Assembly (NCBI RefSeq): GCF_007489275.1
Contig: NZ_VLNR01000054.1
Coordinates: 1-44,641 of the forward strand
DNA: 44,641 nt
From: Aquimarina algiphila
GTDB lineage: Bacteria; Bacteroidota; Bacteroidia; Flavobacteriales; Flavobacteriaceae
Reading direction: 5' to 3'
The notes under the pieces are model-generated. The model worked only from the letters and a program-made list of their open reading frames with translations, searched no databases and had not been told where the DNA came from. A program made the position numbers and the translations under genes. Positions within the stretch are counted from its first letter, which is position 1. Each line of letters opens with the position of its first letter. Shown here piece after piece: positions 27,152 to 35,072 of this stretch.

Positions 27152-29146
27152 ATGAAACCGATACTACACTTTTCCATTTTACTTTTGTTTTTGTCTTTTT
27201 TTTATATAGGATCAGGGCAAATATTAGATGTTAATGAGCTCAAGCAAAAATTAGAAGACGCTAAAGCAGATACGATTAGAATAAAACTAATGTGCAATCT
27301 GGCCAGAGCAAATGAAGGTGTAGATTCTTTGAGTGTTTTTCAATATGGCTATGAAGCATTGAGATTAAGTAAAAAGCTACGCTATTCATATGGTACGGCT
27401 CTTTCCTATAAGACTATTGCCGATGGCTATTTAAGTTATTTTGATATAGAAAATTCAAAGAATTACTATTTTAATGCTCAAGAAGAAGTAGAACATCTTT
27501 TGAAAAAAGATTCTACAAAAGTGTACCTTCAATTATGGGCAAAGATCAATTTTAATCTTGGGGTTTTATATGGATATCAAGGAGATAATGAACAAGAGAT
27601 TGCGTATGTAGAAAAGACTATTCCTATTGCCAGACAAATAAAAGACACTTTATTTTTAGCCATTGCAAATACTAATTTAGGGATAAAGTATATGAATTTT
27701 GCACAATTTAATAAAGCATATACATATTTTGAAAAAAGCGGACCTCAATATGAGGCACTTAATAATCCCGACGATATTATATTTGATCGCCTTAGTTTTT
27801 CTCTATGCCTATATGAGATGGATTCTCTTTCGACTATGAAAACAACATTAGATAAGGTGAAGTTTTACTTAGATAAAGTTCCTAAGTCAATTTATAACTA
27901 TAAATATTATTCACATTTAGGGCTTTATTTAAGTGGAGTAAAAAGGTATGAAGAAGCAATAGAAATGTATGATAAATCATATGAATTATTACAAAACAAT
28001 AAAATAAGATCTGAGTATGCTTCACTATTTATAAAATATGCTGAAACATACGAACAACTGGGAAATCTTAAAATGAGCAAAAAGTATATGATGGATTTTT
28101 TGCAAGAGTCATTAAAATCAGGCAATGATGTAAGTCGTGCCAAAGCATATTATAGATTAGCTAGGTACGAATCAAAAATCAAAAACTATAAAAAAGCTCA
28201 TCATTATCTCAATCAATATATCCATCTTTTAGATAGCTTAGATATTCAGGAAACATCAAACAGGATTCAACAATTAGAGTTTCAATATCAATCAGAAAAA
28301 AAAGAAAAAGAGATTCTGGCATTAACCAATGAAAAAAACATAGTCGCTTTTAATTTAGAAAAAAAGCGATCAGAAGGATATTTAATGATTATAGCAATTA
28401 TTACTTTGGTTTTTGTGTTGTTGGTAGGATATCAAATATATAGGGATAAATCAAGAGAAAGCCGTTTGGCTGATAGAAAACATGCAGAAGAAATGGTAGC
28501 ACTAAAACATGAGCAGCAGGCGAAGATTTTTTCTGCTATGATAGAGGGTCAGGAAAGAGAACGAAAACGATTGGCGATTGATCTTCATGATGGTTTGGGA
28601 GGAAGATTATCTGCAATTAGTTTGAAGTTGTCTAAATTGGATAAAGACAATCTCAAAACGTATCCGAAACAAGAATTAAGTAATGTACAAAATGATATTC
28701 GGGAATCGTTATCAGAGTTACGAGGTATTGCCAGAAACTTGATGCCAGAGACACTTATTAAATATGGTTTAGAAGCTGCACTAAGAGACTATTGCACTAA
28801 TATGAATAGTAATGAAAGTCAAGTCACACTTCAGTTTTATGGAGATGATAAGAAAATTGCAATTCATAATCAAGTTACCATGTACAGGATAGTCCAGGAA
28901 TTGATTAATAATGCTATCAAACATGCTAAGGCTTCAGAGGTTTTGGTTCAATACATCCACGAAAATGAGAAAATAGATATCATTGTAGAGGATAATGGAG
29001 TTGGTTTTAATGCATCTTCTATTAAAGATAAAAAAGGTATGGGATTAGATAACCTAAAAACAAGAGTTGATTATTTAGAAGGTTTTTTTGAAATACAATC
29101 AAAAATAGATGAAGGGACCACAGTTACAGTGCAAATCAATGCGTAG
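27152..29146 (+). CDS. Sensor histidine kinase with TPR sensor region (HisKA_3/NarX type)
   Basis: A 664-residue membrane kinase. ATG 27152 opens on a signal peptide (MKPILHFSILLLFLSF). Residues ~30-390 are periplasmic TPR-like helical repeats (for example YQGDNEQEIAYVEKTIPIAR, KRYEEAIEMYDKSYEL), followed by a coiled coil, a membrane helix (~409-430) and the kinase: ERERKRLAIDLHDGLGGRLS with phospho-acceptor His ~479, N-box QELINNAIKHAK and G-boxes DNGVGFN and GMGLDNLK. It phosphorylates the response regulator encoded one base downstream. The signal is unknown. Confidence 0.92.
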   Translation: MKPILHFSILLLFLSFFYIGSGQILDVNELKQKLEDAKADTIRIKLMCNLARANEGVDSLSVFQYGYEALRLSKKLRYSYGTALSYKTIADGYLSYFDIENSKNYYFNAQEEVEHLLKKDSTKVYLQLWAKINFNLGVLYGYQGDNEQEIAYVEKTIPIARQIKDTLFLAIANTNLGIKYMNFAQFNKAYTYFEKSGPQYEALNNPDDIIFDRLSFSLCLYEMDSLSTMKTTLDKVKFYLDKVPKSIYNYKYYSHLGLYLSGVKRYEEAIEMYDKSYELLQNNKIRSEYASLFIKYAETYEQLGNLKMSKKYMMDFLQESLKSGNDVSRAKAYYRLARYESKIKNYKKAHHYLNQYIHLLDSLDIQETSNRIQQLEFQYQSEKKEKEILALTNEKNIVAFNLEKKRSEGYLMIIAIITLVFVLLVGYQIYRDKSRESRLADRKHAEEMVALKHEQQAKIFSAMIEGQERERKRLAIDLHDGLGGRLSAISLKLSKLDKDNLKTYPKQELSNVQNDIRESLSELRGIARNLMPETLIKYGLEAALRDYCTNMNSNESQVTLQFYGDDKKIAIHNQVTMYRIVQELINNAIKHAKASEVLVQYIHENEKIDIIVEDNGVGFNASSIKDKKGMGLDNLKTRVDYLEGFFEIQSKIDEGTTVTVQINA

Positions 29147-29147
29147 T

Positions 29148-29783
29148 ATGAAAAAAGAATCAATAAGAACAGTAATAGTTGATGACCATCAGATGGTTAT
29201 TGAAGGTCTTAAAACATTATTAAACGGATATGAGAGTATTGAGATTACTTCTTTTTTTACTACAGGGAAAGCCGTTTTGGAGTTTCTAAACAATCAACCC
29301 GTAGATATTGTTTTATTAGACGTAAACTTACCAGATATAAATGGTGTTGAGATTTGTAAAATTATTCATGAAAAGTATCCAGAGACAAAAACTCTAGGGT
29401 TAAGTACTTATAATGAGCCTAGTATTATCAATCAAATGATAAAAAATGGAGTTAAAGGATATCTGTTAAAAAATGCAACTGCAGATGAATTGGTTCATGC
29501 TATTACTCAGATCCATAATGGAAACTTTTATTTTGGAAGTGAAATTCAGAATATTTTGGCTTCTTCTATTACTGATGATAAGGATGCGCCACCAAAACTA
29601 ACCCGACGCGAAAAGCATGTCTTAACTCTAATAGCGAATGGTAAAACTACGAATCAAATCGCTGAGGAATTATTTATTAGTCCATTGACTGTAGAAACTC
29701 ATAGAAGGAATCTAATTAGAAAAATGGAAGTTACCAATGCGGCTGCTTTGGTTAAAATTGCAATTGACAAGAACCTGATTTAA
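29148..29783 (+). CDS. NarL/LuxR family response regulator
   Basis: A 211-residue regulator. ATG 29148, one base after the kinase stop, is preferred to an upstream in-frame start that would overlap it. The receiver has VIVDDHQMVIEGL (acidic pair), VLLDVNLPDING (phospho-acceptor Asp ~58) and KGYLLKNATADEL (Lys ~108). The C-terminal GerE helix-turn-helix is complete: LTRREKHVLTLIANGKTTNQ, IAEELFISPLTVETHRRNL. It forms a two-gene operon with the TPR kinase; targets are unknown. Confidence 0.94.
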   Translation: MKKESIRTVIVDDHQMVIEGLKTLLNGYESIEITSFFTTGKAVLEFLNNQPVDIVLLDVNLPDINGVEICKIIHEKYPETKTLGLSTYNEPSIINQMIKNGVKGYLLKNATADELVHAITQIHNGNFYFGSEIQNILASSITDDKDAPPKLTRREKHVLTLIANGKTTNQIAEELFISPLTVETHRRNLIRKMEVTNAAALVKIAIDKNLI

Positions 29784-29840
29784 GCAACTCAATACATATC
29801 AAAATTAATAATCCCAACACAAGCTATTATTCCAGTTTTT

Positions 29841-30686
29841 ATGAAAAAAATGAAACAATTAATTAGTACTGCGATAACCTTGATTACTATTATTACCTAT
29901 GGTCAGAAAAATGATAAAGTCGATTTAAAGTGGAAGTTGGATGAAAACGAAACTTTAATTTATAAAATTATAGAAAGTAAAATTGACACTTCTACTACTG
30001 GTTCTAAAGTTGATGATTTGATTAACGTGCTGAAAAATGATGAAGTAACTCAGGTCAAAAAAACACAACTCTTATTACAAGAAGTAAGCGATTCTATGCA
30101 AAAGATTATTAAGAGAACAGAACTCACTCATGTTAGTCCAAATGTAATTGACATAGTAATAAGTCAGAAAAAAAAGACAAGATCAATATCTATACAAGAA
30201 AATAAAGAGAATGTAAATCGACAAATTTTGGTAAGAGGATCGGTATACGAAGATGGAAGTATTCATAGTTTTTGGTTAGATAATTTTTTAAAAAATAAAA
30301 TAGCACTCTTTTTTGAACTACCAACCAAGTCCGTGGGTGTTGGAGATACTTGGAAGATAGATGTTAATACAATGAATATACACCGAAGATTTAAATGTGA
30401 TTCTGCATATAAAACGAATAAAGTACGGCTAGTTGATTTAAAAAAAACAAATAAGGATACTATAGCGATTATAAAATATGAGATAGAAGAATACTTTAAA
30501 GGATCAAATACATACAATTCTAGTACCAAAGAAGAAAAAATGATGAAGTTTGGATATTATGCAACTGCAGAATTTTCTATACATAACGGAAGATGGATTT
30601 CTTACAATGCGATAATGGAAGCTGAAGAACGTAACAGAAGAGAAAACATGAAATTTGTTTTGACTTATCGTTTAATAAAAGAATGA
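29841..30686 (+). CDS. Exported hypothetical protein
   Basis: A 281-residue protein with an N-terminal signal peptide (MKKMKQLISTAITLITIITYG, cleavage near GQKN). The mature protein is mixed alpha/beta and lysine-rich, with LKWKLDENETLIYKI, VGVGDTWKIDVN and a C-terminal FVLTYRLIKE. The layout, with a GDTW strand in the second half, is reminiscent of exported DUF6263-like Bacteroidota proteins, but I cannot confirm this. It lies 57 bases after the response regulator on the same strand and might be a target or a part of that operon. No catalytic motif is seen. Confidence 0.6.
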   Translation: MKKMKQLISTAITLITIITYGQKNDKVDLKWKLDENETLIYKIIESKIDTSTTGSKVDDLINVLKNDEVTQVKKTQLLLQEVSDSMQKIIKRTELTHVSPNVIDIVISQKKKTRSISIQENKENVNRQILVRGSVYEDGSIHSFWLDNFLKNKIALFFELPTKSVGVGDTWKIDVNTMNIHRRFKCDSAYKTNKVRLVDLKKTNKDTIAIIKYEIEEYFKGSNTYNSSTKEEKMMKFGYYATAEFSIHNGRWISYNAIMEAEERNRRENMKFVLTYRLIKE

Positions 30687-30888
30687 TTATTCTTTATTTC
30701 CTGAAATACTTTTCTTTTGAACCTTGTTTAAAACCTTTTTAGATCATAGTTATACCCGAAAACCAGTAGAAAAAAATACAATGTTTAGGGTATTTTTTTA
30801 TGTAAAATGATCCCCTAATTTTGATTCTAAATTAACTGATTAATAAATAGTTACTAAGTGAGGTGACATTTGTTAATAGCTTAAAATT

Positions 30889-31941
30889 TTGATTTTGGAA
30901 ACAATACAGTGGATTCCCTTGTTTTTAAGTCTTGTACTATTTTCATGTACTGATAATGACAATTCACCTGATAAAGAAATAGAACAGGCATTAAATCCAA
31001 AAGTTGAAGGTAAAATTTTTATAGGAAACAAGGTGAACGGCGGATGGATATTAGATTTAGATACCGGGCACTATAGTAAGATTCCAAATACGGATTGGGA
31101 TGAGAATCCTAATTACCCAGGACTTGCAAGTTTTAGTGCAGCAGCATTATACTATGGAAACGGGGAGTTCGTAGAAACGATTGAGAATTGTGTGGTAGAA
31201 TTTGGTAATGATAAAGATTGTATTGTTTTTCACAATAATGATGGAAACATAAACGGAAGTTTTCAAATTTCAGACATTGCTTTAAGTACAGCTAGACTTT
31301 CGCCAGATGGTACTTCTGTGGCTATAACAGTAGAAAATGAAGGTAATCCCTTTAAAATATTACATGTATATAATCGCTCTGGAGAGTTAATGAGAGTATT
31401 CGATAAAAGAAAAATTAACAGTGATGATTTTTCATGGACAACAAGCAATCAAATTGTTTATATATCAGGACAGTCAATTTATGTTTCAAATTCAGATGTG
31501 CCAATAATCACTTTTAGAGATGAAGGTATAATTCCGGGAGAACCTTCTATTAGTCCTGATGGAACCCAAGTTGTTTTTACTTTGGGAGAAGATACTAGTC
31601 AAGGAGTAGAAGGAACTATCTGGTTAATTAATATTGATGGTACTGGGCTTCGACAATTGACCACAAAAGAAATGGATCTTCCTGTAACTCCATCTCACAA
31701 ATCAGCGATATGGTCTCCAGATGGGCAATGGGTGTTTGTGGTCGATGGTACATCGATTGAAGGAAATGCTTATGTTGTTCCCGCAGATGCCCAAAAAGTT
31801 GAGTTAACTCAAAAAAGAAATACACTAGCAGTTCCTGTGCTATCATATTTTCGAGAAACTTTTGAATTTCAGGATAATGATCCTATCTCTTTAAGTAGTC
31901 AATTTGGAGTGAATTATGGAGAGATTTATTGGTTGCCATAA
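30889..31941 (+). CDS. PD40/TolB-like beta-propeller lipoprotein (non-ATG start)
   Basis: About 350 residues. Three PD40 propeller motifs are clear: LSPDGTSVAITV, ISPDGTQVVFTLG and WSPDGQWVFVVDG, as in TolB-type WD40-like proteins. The N-terminus has a lipobox (LVLFSC) so the protein is probably a membrane-anchored periplasmic or surface lipoprotein. No ATG is available: an in-frame TAG lies at 30877-30879, and the only starts are TTG 30889 or TTG 30895. The signal lacks the usual basic residues, so either a rare start is used or the true start codon has been lost by mutation. Ligand unknown. Confidence 0.7.
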   Translation: MILETIQWIPLFLSLVLFSCTDNDNSPDKEIEQALNPKVEGKIFIGNKVNGGWILDLDTGHYSKIPNTDWDENPNYPGLASFSAAALYYGNGEFVETIENCVVEFGNDKDCIVFHNNDGNINGSFQISDIALSTARLSPDGTSVAITVENEGNPFKILHVYNRSGELMRVFDKRKINSDDFSWTTSNQIVYISGQSIYVSNSDVPIITFRDEGIIPGEPSISPDGTQVVFTLGEDTSQGVEGTIWLINIDGTGLRQLTTKEMDLPVTPSHKSAIWSPDGQWVFVVDGTSIEGNAYVVPADAQKVELTQKRNTLAVPVLSYFRETFEFQDNDPISLSSQFGVNYGEIYWLP

Positions 31942-32062
31942 GCTAAAATGCATTTTACACTTCATTAGGATTTGAACAAAATTATAGCTTGAAATAATTT
32001 ATCTCGCTTTAAAAATTCACATAAATCATTTTAAATTAAATACTAAAAACAAACGATTAATT

Positions 32063-32587
32063 ATGAAAACTTTTTTTATTTCTGCCATCATTTTATTAAG
32101 TGCTTTTTCTGTTCACGCACAGAAAGATGTAGTATTTGGTATAAAAGCAGGGCTTAACTTTTCAAAATTTGGCAAAGATGTAGATGCTGATGGACGTACT
32201 AGTCTTTTTATTGGGGGATTGGCTGATATTACATTAGACAATGAACAATTTCATATTCAACCTGAAATACTATATTCTTCAGAAGGATCAGAAGATCTTG
32301 AAGCCAATTTTATAAGAGTATTAGGAGTTGGGAAATATTACCCTATGGATGAGTTAAGTCTAGAAGCAGGGCCTCAATTTGGCTTCTTGATCTCTGGTGA
32401 TGAAGCAGTAGAAGATAATGCCAAATCATTCGATTTTGGATTGACTTTTGGAGTTGGATATGAATTAAGCGATATAGGTCTTTTGTTCAATCTTAGATAC
32501 AATGTTGGTATTGCAAATCTTGGAGAAAATGACGTAGATACTAATATGTCTAGTTTTCAACTAGGAGTAGGATATAAATTTTATTAA
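32063..32587 (+). CDS. Outer-membrane beta-barrel protein (porin-like, small)
   Basis: A 174-residue protein with a signal peptide (MKTFFISAIILLSAFSVHAQ) and alternating hydrophobic strands typical of the small OMP_b-brl_2 barrels of Bacteroidota: FGIKAGLNFSKFG at the start, IQPEILYS, GPQFGFLIS, FDFGLTFGVGYEL, LLFNLRYNVGIANL and a final aromatic strand FQLGVGYKFY. Likely an eight-stranded barrel. Function unknown; related proteins are simply annotated as porin family. Confidence 0.85.
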   Translation: MKTFFISAIILLSAFSVHAQKDVVFGIKAGLNFSKFGKDVDADGRTSLFIGGLADITLDNEQFHIQPEILYSSEGSEDLEANFIRVLGVGKYYPMDELSLEAGPQFGFLISGDEAVEDNAKSFDFGLTFGVGYELSDIGLLFNLRYNVGIANLGENDVDTNMSSFQLGVGYKFY

Positions 32588-32613
32588 GTTTTTAGATATT
32601 AAGTAATTTTTTT

Positions 32614-32652
32614 ATCCAGAGTGGCTTTTTAAAATCCTGCTCTGGATTTTTT
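32614..32652 (+). terminator. Probable Rho-independent terminator
   Basis: An 8-bp stem (atccagag / ctctggat) enclosing an 18-nt loop and followed by six Ts, just after the barrel gene and before the RDD gene. The long loop makes it weaker than the others in the window. Confidence 0.55.
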
Positions 32653-32674
32653 CAATAAATAAAATTTGAGACAA

Positions 32675-33112
32675 ATGAAAATGGCAGGTTTTGGTCCACG
32701 ATTGATCGCAATATTATTAGATGCATTTTTGATAAGTATCATCATAATCTTTATAGGTTCTGCAGTGCTTAAACTTTTTTTGGGCAATGTAGAAACCTTG
32801 TTAAGCAAACTTAATGGGGATGAACTATTAATGGGGGTATTGTTCTATTGTATTGGAATACCAGTACTAACAATATTGTATCAATCCTTGTTTGAATCTT
32901 CTAATTTTCAGGGAACTCCAGGTAAAGTGATTTCTAATATCAAAGTTGTGAATTACAATGGCGATAAAGCCTCATTTTGGTTTTGTATACTACGTAACGC
33001 TTCCAGGGTATTATCTTCTTTCTTCATGATTGGATATTTGATGGTATTTTTTACCAAAGAACAACAGACACTTCATGACATTATATCAAAAACTTATGTG
33101 GTGAAAAGGTAA
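32675..33112 (+). CDS. RDD family integral membrane protein
   Basis: A 145-residue inner-membrane protein. ATG 32675 replaces a TTG nine bases upstream. The family pattern is intact: GPRLIAILLDAF at the start (the Arg-Asp of the first helix), a second helix around GVLFYCIGIPVLTILYQSLF, the cytosolic FQGTPGKVISNIKVVNYNGD segment, and LRNASRVLSSF leading into the last helix and LHDIISKTYVVKR. RDD proteins are suspected transporters or membrane helpers; a specific role cannot be given. Confidence 0.85.
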   Translation: MKMAGFGPRLIAILLDAFLISIIIIFIGSAVLKLFLGNVETLLSKLNGDELLMGVLFYCIGIPVLTILYQSLFESSNFQGTPGKVISNIKVVNYNGDKASFWFCILRNASRVLSSFFMIGYLMVFFTKEQQTLHDIISKTYVVKR

Positions 33113-33189
33113 AAGAGACTACCTGTTTTTTTGTTTTATAAATCATTAGAGAAAAAAACTTCCTTTAATTTATAAGGATTATTTATCGA

Positions 33190-33221
33190 TTTGGATTATT
33201 TTATAACCGTTACTATATTTG
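33190..33221 (+). promoter_or_regulatory. Consensus Bacteroidota promoter without a nearby gene
   Basis: TTTG (33190-33193), a 20-base spacer, then TATATTTG (33214-33221): an excellent match to the TTTG-n20-TAnnTTTG promoter. Transcription would start near 33228, 270 bases before the first intact downstream gene (33498). The intervening DNA has no intact ORF, so it is either a long leader, an RNA gene, or the promoter of a decayed gene. Confidence 0.6.
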
Positions 33222-33301
33222 TAGCCTATATTGATACCACAATAGATGCTATTACTCACCTGTAGAATTACTTTACATTATATATGTCTAGTAAAATAAG
33301 G

Positions 33302-33493
33302 ACAAAGTTTTAAATACTATTCAATAAGTAATTCTGAATATCAGTTAATTTTTGTTGAAGTTTTGACAAAATAGATAAGCATTATGTAACTTTAATAAAA
33401 AGTAATTCTGATAAGAGCTATAGAATTAAAGTGATATCAATTGAAATATTCGATGGCGAATTGTATATTACCGATTTTAAAAATATAAGATAA
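33302..33493 (+). pseudogene. Possible decayed coding sequence, two frames
   Basis: Two overlapping open stretches read like protein: one frame from 33300 (SFKYYSISNSEYQLIFVEVL) to a TAG at 33372, the next from 33359 (DKIDKHYVTLIKSN, then IKVISIEIFDGELYITDFKN) to TAA at 33491. Neither has a proper start, and a single-base shift near 33360 would join them. It sits behind a good promoter and next to a certain pseudogene. I do not recognise the family; chance is possible in AT-rich DNA. Confidence 0.3.
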
Positions 33494-33497
33494 AAGA

Positions 33498-33725
33498 ATG
33501 GAACTAATCGAAAAAGCTTTGGAGTTTGAAAGTAGAACGATGAGTAATATGACTACAAGTGATAGAGTTGAAGCTTCTAGAGAGGCTAAAGCTCTTATTT
33601 TAAGTATTAATCAGGTCTATAAAGAAACTAAAGATCCTGAACTTATGGATATTATGAAGCGACTTACCGCTAAAAAACAAAAAATAGAAAAAAGATTAAA
33701 AGGACTTCCTCCTGAGACAATTTAA
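33498..33725 (+). CDS. Small hypothetical helical protein
   Basis: A 75-residue, highly charged, all-helical protein (MELIEKALEFESRTMSNM, ELMDIMKRLTAKKQKIEKRL) ending LPPETI. No signal peptide or membrane segment, so probably cytoplasmic. I do not recognise a family. It lies between a decayed region and the Lacal_2735 pseudogene and is preceded by a purine-rich AAGATAAAAGA stretch. Confidence 0.6.
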   Translation: MELIEKALEFESRTMSNMTTSDRVEASREAKALILSINQVYKETKDPELMDIMKRLTAKKQKIEKRLKGLPPETI

Positions 33726-33735
33726 ATATTGATAT

Positions 33736-33906
33736 ATGTTTAGATTATTTAAAAATAATCTGAAGTAGAAGTTTTGCAAAAGAAATATGAGAAGTTAATG
33801 AGTCAATGATATGAATTATCTAGCATTAAATTATGCAGAAAGTGATAAAAAATATACAATGACCGAAGAAATTCTCAAGAAAATAGAAGAACTTCAGAGA
33901 AAATAG
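33736..33906 (+). pseudogene. Lacal_2735 family protein, frameshifted and interrupted
   Basis: Translation across three frames rebuilds a protein of this small flavobacterial family: MFRLFKN- (frame of ATG 33736), then EVEVLQKKYEKLMSQ, stop, YELSSI (shifted frame), then NYAESDKKYTMTEEILKKIE to the TAG at 33904. The breaks are a missing base in the A-run near 33764, a TGA at the place where the family usually has another residue (probably Trp TGG), and an extra A near 33828. Three independent lesions in 57 codons make real decay much more likely than sequencing error. The intact family consists of ~55-60-residue cytoplasmic helical proteins of unknown function. Confidence 0.8.
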
Positions 33907-33935
33907 TTTCTAAAGGAAAATATATAATATAGGGA

Positions 33936-34730
33936 ATGAACATAAGGTATTTTCTTGGATCAATACTAATCATTCCCCTTTTACCATTGATGTATATTCA
34001 AGGTAAATCAATAAGATCAAAAGTACCCACCCTACCAGAGGCTAAAGGAAATCAAGGTATAAGTTTTGGGACCTCTGAAAAAAGACTTCGGGTACTTGCC
34101 ATTGGAGAAAGTACAATCGCTGGAGTTGGTGTTAAAACCCATCAAGAAGGTTTTACGGGTTCGTTTGCAAATGAACTCGCATTAAAATTAGAATCCAATA
34201 TCCACTGGAAAGTATATGCAAAAAGTGGGTATACTGCAGAAAAAGTAACAGAACGAATTATTCCCAAAATTAATGAAATTGACACAGATATTATAGTCAT
34301 TGGACTTGGAGGAAATGATGCATTTACTCTAAATAGTCCAAAAAAATGGAGGAGTCAAATACAAGAATTAATTTATCAATTACGATTAAAATTTAAAAAT
34401 GCAATAATTATTTTTGCAAATATGCCTCCTATAAAGGAATTTCCTGCATTTACACCTCTCATAAAAGCAACAATTGGAAACTTAGTTGAAATATTGGGTG
34501 ATGAGTTAGACGACATAGTCAATGATCAGGAAAATGTATACTATTATTCCCGAAAAATAACTTTGAATAATTGGACCAAAAGGCTAAATATAAAAGCAAA
34601 ACCTTCAGAATTTTTTAGTGATGGAGTTCATCCCTCCAAGCTTACTTATCAAACCTGGGCCAAGGATATGGTAAACTTCATATTAGGAGAAAAAGAAATT
34701 AAAAGTAGTATAAAACATAAGCTGAGCTAA
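33936..34730 (+). CDS. SGNH/GDSL-type hydrolase (esterase), membrane-anchored
   Basis: A 264-residue esterase. An N-terminal hydrophobic segment (YFLGSILIIPLLPLMYI) acts as a signal anchor. SGNH blocks are complete: IGESTIAG with catalytic Ser ~59, the oxyanion Gly in YAKSGYTAE, VIGLGGNDAF (block III Asn) and FFSDGVHPS with the Asp and His of the triad. Such enzymes deacylate lipids, sugars or esters; the substrate is not predictable. The neighbourhood (pseudogenes before, photolyase operon after) gives no help. Confidence 0.85.
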   Translation: MNIRYFLGSILIIPLLPLMYIQGKSIRSKVPTLPEAKGNQGISFGTSEKRLRVLAIGESTIAGVGVKTHQEGFTGSFANELALKLESNIHWKVYAKSGYTAEKVTERIIPKINEIDTDIIVIGLGGNDAFTLNSPKKWRSQIQELIYQLRLKFKNAIIIFANMPPIKEFPAFTPLIKATIGNLVEILGDELDDIVNDQENVYYYSRKITLNNWTKRLNIKAKPSEFFSDGVHPSKLTYQTWAKDMVNFILGEKEIKSSIKHKLS

Positions 34731-34912
34731 CAATATTTTAATATTTCTTTTTATATCTATTGAATCGCTATAATTAGTTGAGATAAATCCTAAGTTTTAA
34801 TAATCTTCTGTACATCAATTAGATACCTCGTATTTAGAGGGGTTCATGTATTTTTAAAAAACACTTATTGTTAAACTATAATGAATTAACATATTTTTGT
34901 TTAAGTATTTTG

Positions 34913-34920
34913 TAAATTTG
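34913..34920 (+). promoter_or_regulatory. Candidate -7 box of the photolyase operon
   Basis: TAAATTTG matches TAnnTTTG and ends 17 bases before the ATG of the DUF2256 gene. The nearest TTTG upstream (34896-34899) is only 13 bases away, shorter than the usual 19-21, so the call is tentative. Confidence 0.35.
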
Positions 34921-34937
34921 TTAAACAATTTTAGAAA

Positions 34938-35072
34938 ATGAAAAAAACACAACTTCCAACAAAAATTTGTAAAGTATGTAAGTTGTCATTTAGTTGGAGG
35001 AAAAAATGGGAACGTGTTTGGGATGATGTTCAATATTGTAGTGAACGATGTCGAAGAAATAAAAATAAGTAG
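34938..35072 (+). CDS. DUF2256 family small zinc-ribbon-like protein
   Basis: A 44-residue protein, easily missed because of its size. It has four Cys in two pairs: KICKVCKLSFSWRKKW (C11, C14) and VQYCSERCRRNK (C34, C38), plus the PFxWRKKW-like core that marks DUF2256. The family is nearly always found beside cryptochrome/photolyase genes. Its TAG is directly followed by the ATG of the CRY-DASH gene, so it is translationally coupled to it. The Cys pairs suggest a bound zinc; the function is unknown. Confidence 0.85.
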   Translation: MKKTQLPTKICKVCKLSFSWRKKWERVWDDVQYCSERCRRNKNK

